DNA of 64,000 bases from an uncultured bacterium (lineage in GTDB: Bacteria; Bacteroidota; Bacteroidia; Bacteroidales; Bacteroidaceae), in the NCBI GenBank assembly GCA_905214795.1, contig CAJMNM010000010.1, positions 1 to 64,000 of the forward strand. Reading direction: 5' to 3'. The first letter of the stretch is position 1. Every line of letters begins with the position of its first letter. This document shows, one piece after another, positions 63,107-64,000 of the stretch. A program made the translations under genes and the position numbers. The notes beneath the pieces were generated by a model. The model was not told the origin of the DNA. It did not search any database and saw only the letters and a program-made list of their open reading frames with translations.

Positions 63107-64000
63107 TTAAGGATTCATTACTTTCTTCCTGTCAATAATATAACATCCCTTATTTAAGGATTCTGGCAACTCACCGTCAGAACCGACCTTCCCTTTCATA
63201 ATTCCGTTCAAATCATATATCGGTAAATCTTTTTGCAGTTCCTCCTTCGAAACACCTTTCACATCAGTCGGGTCACCCAGATAATAAACTTCTATATTAT
63301 CAAAACAACACCAGTCCGAAGAAGTGACTGTAGAAACACCACGTTGCAGTCCTAATTTCAAACGGCCATTATCCACATAAACCAATAAATAATTGGCATA
63401 ATTCTCTTTATCGGCTGCAAATACCGAACCTGCGGCAGACATGGTATTCACAAAACCATTCAATTCACCGGTACCGGTATAAGGCAACGCATACATAGAC
63501 TGAACCGGTACGGACTTATCTCCTGCAAAGAACTCATAGTTGATTTTTTCCACCTTTTCCTTATAATCGCGTCCTGAGCCGTCGTTATCACCATTACGCT
63601 CAAAAGCCTGACATTTCACAAGATATAATCCGTCTTCCGACAGTGACTCATATTTATAAATGGAAGATGAATAATCTACCGAACGCAAAGCAAAAAACTC
63701 AGCAACACCGGCAGACGTATTCACTGTGCCGTTAACAGTCCAACGTGAAGTTCCGCTATTAAAATCACCGTTCGATATACTGATAGCCTCACCGTGTAAC
63801 AACAATGTCTTAAAATAAGCTTCCAACGCTTCATCCAACGACGTCGTTACAGTCTGCCATAATGCGGGATCATTTTGAGCCGTAGCTTTAACTGCCTCTG
63901 CAATAGCTGCAGATAACAAACCTTCATTATATAATTCGTCGGCATAACCTTCCATACTTTCTGCCTCGGCACAGTTAGCATCTTTCGCGGTTTTAATTGC
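63107..64000 (-). CDS. Secreted modular protein, truncated by the window end
   Basis: The frame is open to the last base of the window; the codons before the internal ATG at 63955 (reading AIKTAKDANCAEAES) are in frame and show that the gene continues outside. The visible 297 residues contain a FIVAR-like helical region (AAIAEAVKATAQNDPALWQT) and then a beta-sandwich module of ~170 residues. That module shares its landmarks with the module at about 105-275 of the CotH-like protein: an opening asparagine/glycine and tryptophan, GLYLVKCQAFERNGD, GFVNTMSAAG, and the closing SDWCCFDNIEVYYLG. The C-terminus IYDLNGIMKGKV then LNKGCYIIDRKKVMNP is the short terminal motif common on exported Bacteroidales proteins. 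The N-terminal catalytic part, if any, is not visible. Confidence 0.8.
   Translation of the reverse strand, partial: AIKTAKDANCAEAESMEGYADELYNEGLLSAAIAEAVKATAQNDPALWQTVTTSLDEALEAYFKTLLLHGEAISISNGDFNSGTSRWTVNGTVNTSAGVAEFFALRSVDYSSSIYKYESLSEDGLYLVKCQAFERNGDNDGSGRDYKEKVEKINYEFFAGDKSVPVQSMYALPYTGTGELNGFVNTMSAAGSVFAADKENYANYLLVYVDNGRLKLGLQRGVSTVTSSDWCCFDNIEVYYLGDPTDVKGVSKEELQKDLPIYDLNGIMKGKVGSDGELPESLNKGCYIIDRKKVMNP

Overview
The window looks like chromosome of a polysaccharide-degrading member of the Bacteroidales. Three things point there: two SusC/SusD pairs, a hybrid two-component sensor (HTCS), and promoters of the Bacteroidota type (TAnnTTTG, sometimes with TTTG or TTG 19-20 nt upstream). 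Several secreted proteins end in short modules resembling type IX secretion (T9SS) type-A sorting domains. That leans towards Prevotellaceae-like bacteria rather than classical Bacteroides, but the genus cannot be fixed from sequence reading alone. I see no rRNA, tRNA, CRISPR array, integrase or transposase.

Layout. (1) 301-6462, plus strand: a six-gene surface-polysaccharide operon (hexapeptide acyltransferase, WbsX-like protein, a probable atypical glycosyltransferase, a GT2-like enzyme, GT4, GT2). (2) 6575-10062, plus: a GH43 glycosidase and a secreted FG-GAP/VCBS-repeat protein, ended by a strong hairpin. (3) 10063-11539: non-coding DNA with copy A of a ~645-nt repeat, then a small basic ORF. 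(4) 11540-39806, all minus strand: a large polysaccharide utilisation locus. Read in the direction of transcription it is fasciclin lipoprotein, SusC, SusD, fasciclin lipoprotein, fasciclin lipoprotein, SusC, SusD, FG-GAP protein, GH3, and three clan GH-D (alpha-galactosidase-like) paralogues. (5) 39807-41365: non-coding DNA with copy B of the repeat. (6) 41366-46022, minus: GH95 and GH92. (7) 46249-59795, plus: HTCS regulator, then GH2 (with an inserted CBM32-like module), SASA esterase and two GH36 alpha-galactosidases. (8) 59971-64000: a CotH-kinase-like secreted protein convergent with a truncated secreted protein that shares one of its modules.

How it may work together (inference). The two SusC/D pairs with fasciclin surface lipoproteins would capture and import glycans. 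The exported and periplasmic enzymes (GH43, GH3, GH-D x3, GH36 x2, GH92, GH95, GH2, esterase) would remove alpha-galactosyl or arabinopyranosyl, mannosyl, fucosyl or L-galactosyl and acetyl decorations, so the substrate is a heavily branched, acetylated heteroglycan. The HTCS is the only regulator seen and stands divergent to GH95/GH92, so it is the best candidate controller.

The most unusual structure is non-coding. Two direct copies of a ~645-nt element (about 10256-10900 and 40537-41180) bracket the whole minus-strand PUL. Each carries six AACCGTaCGG-like units spaced 22,22,22,21,22 nt, followed by three GTGAAGGA-like units spaced exactly 11 nt. The spacing pattern is the same in both copies.
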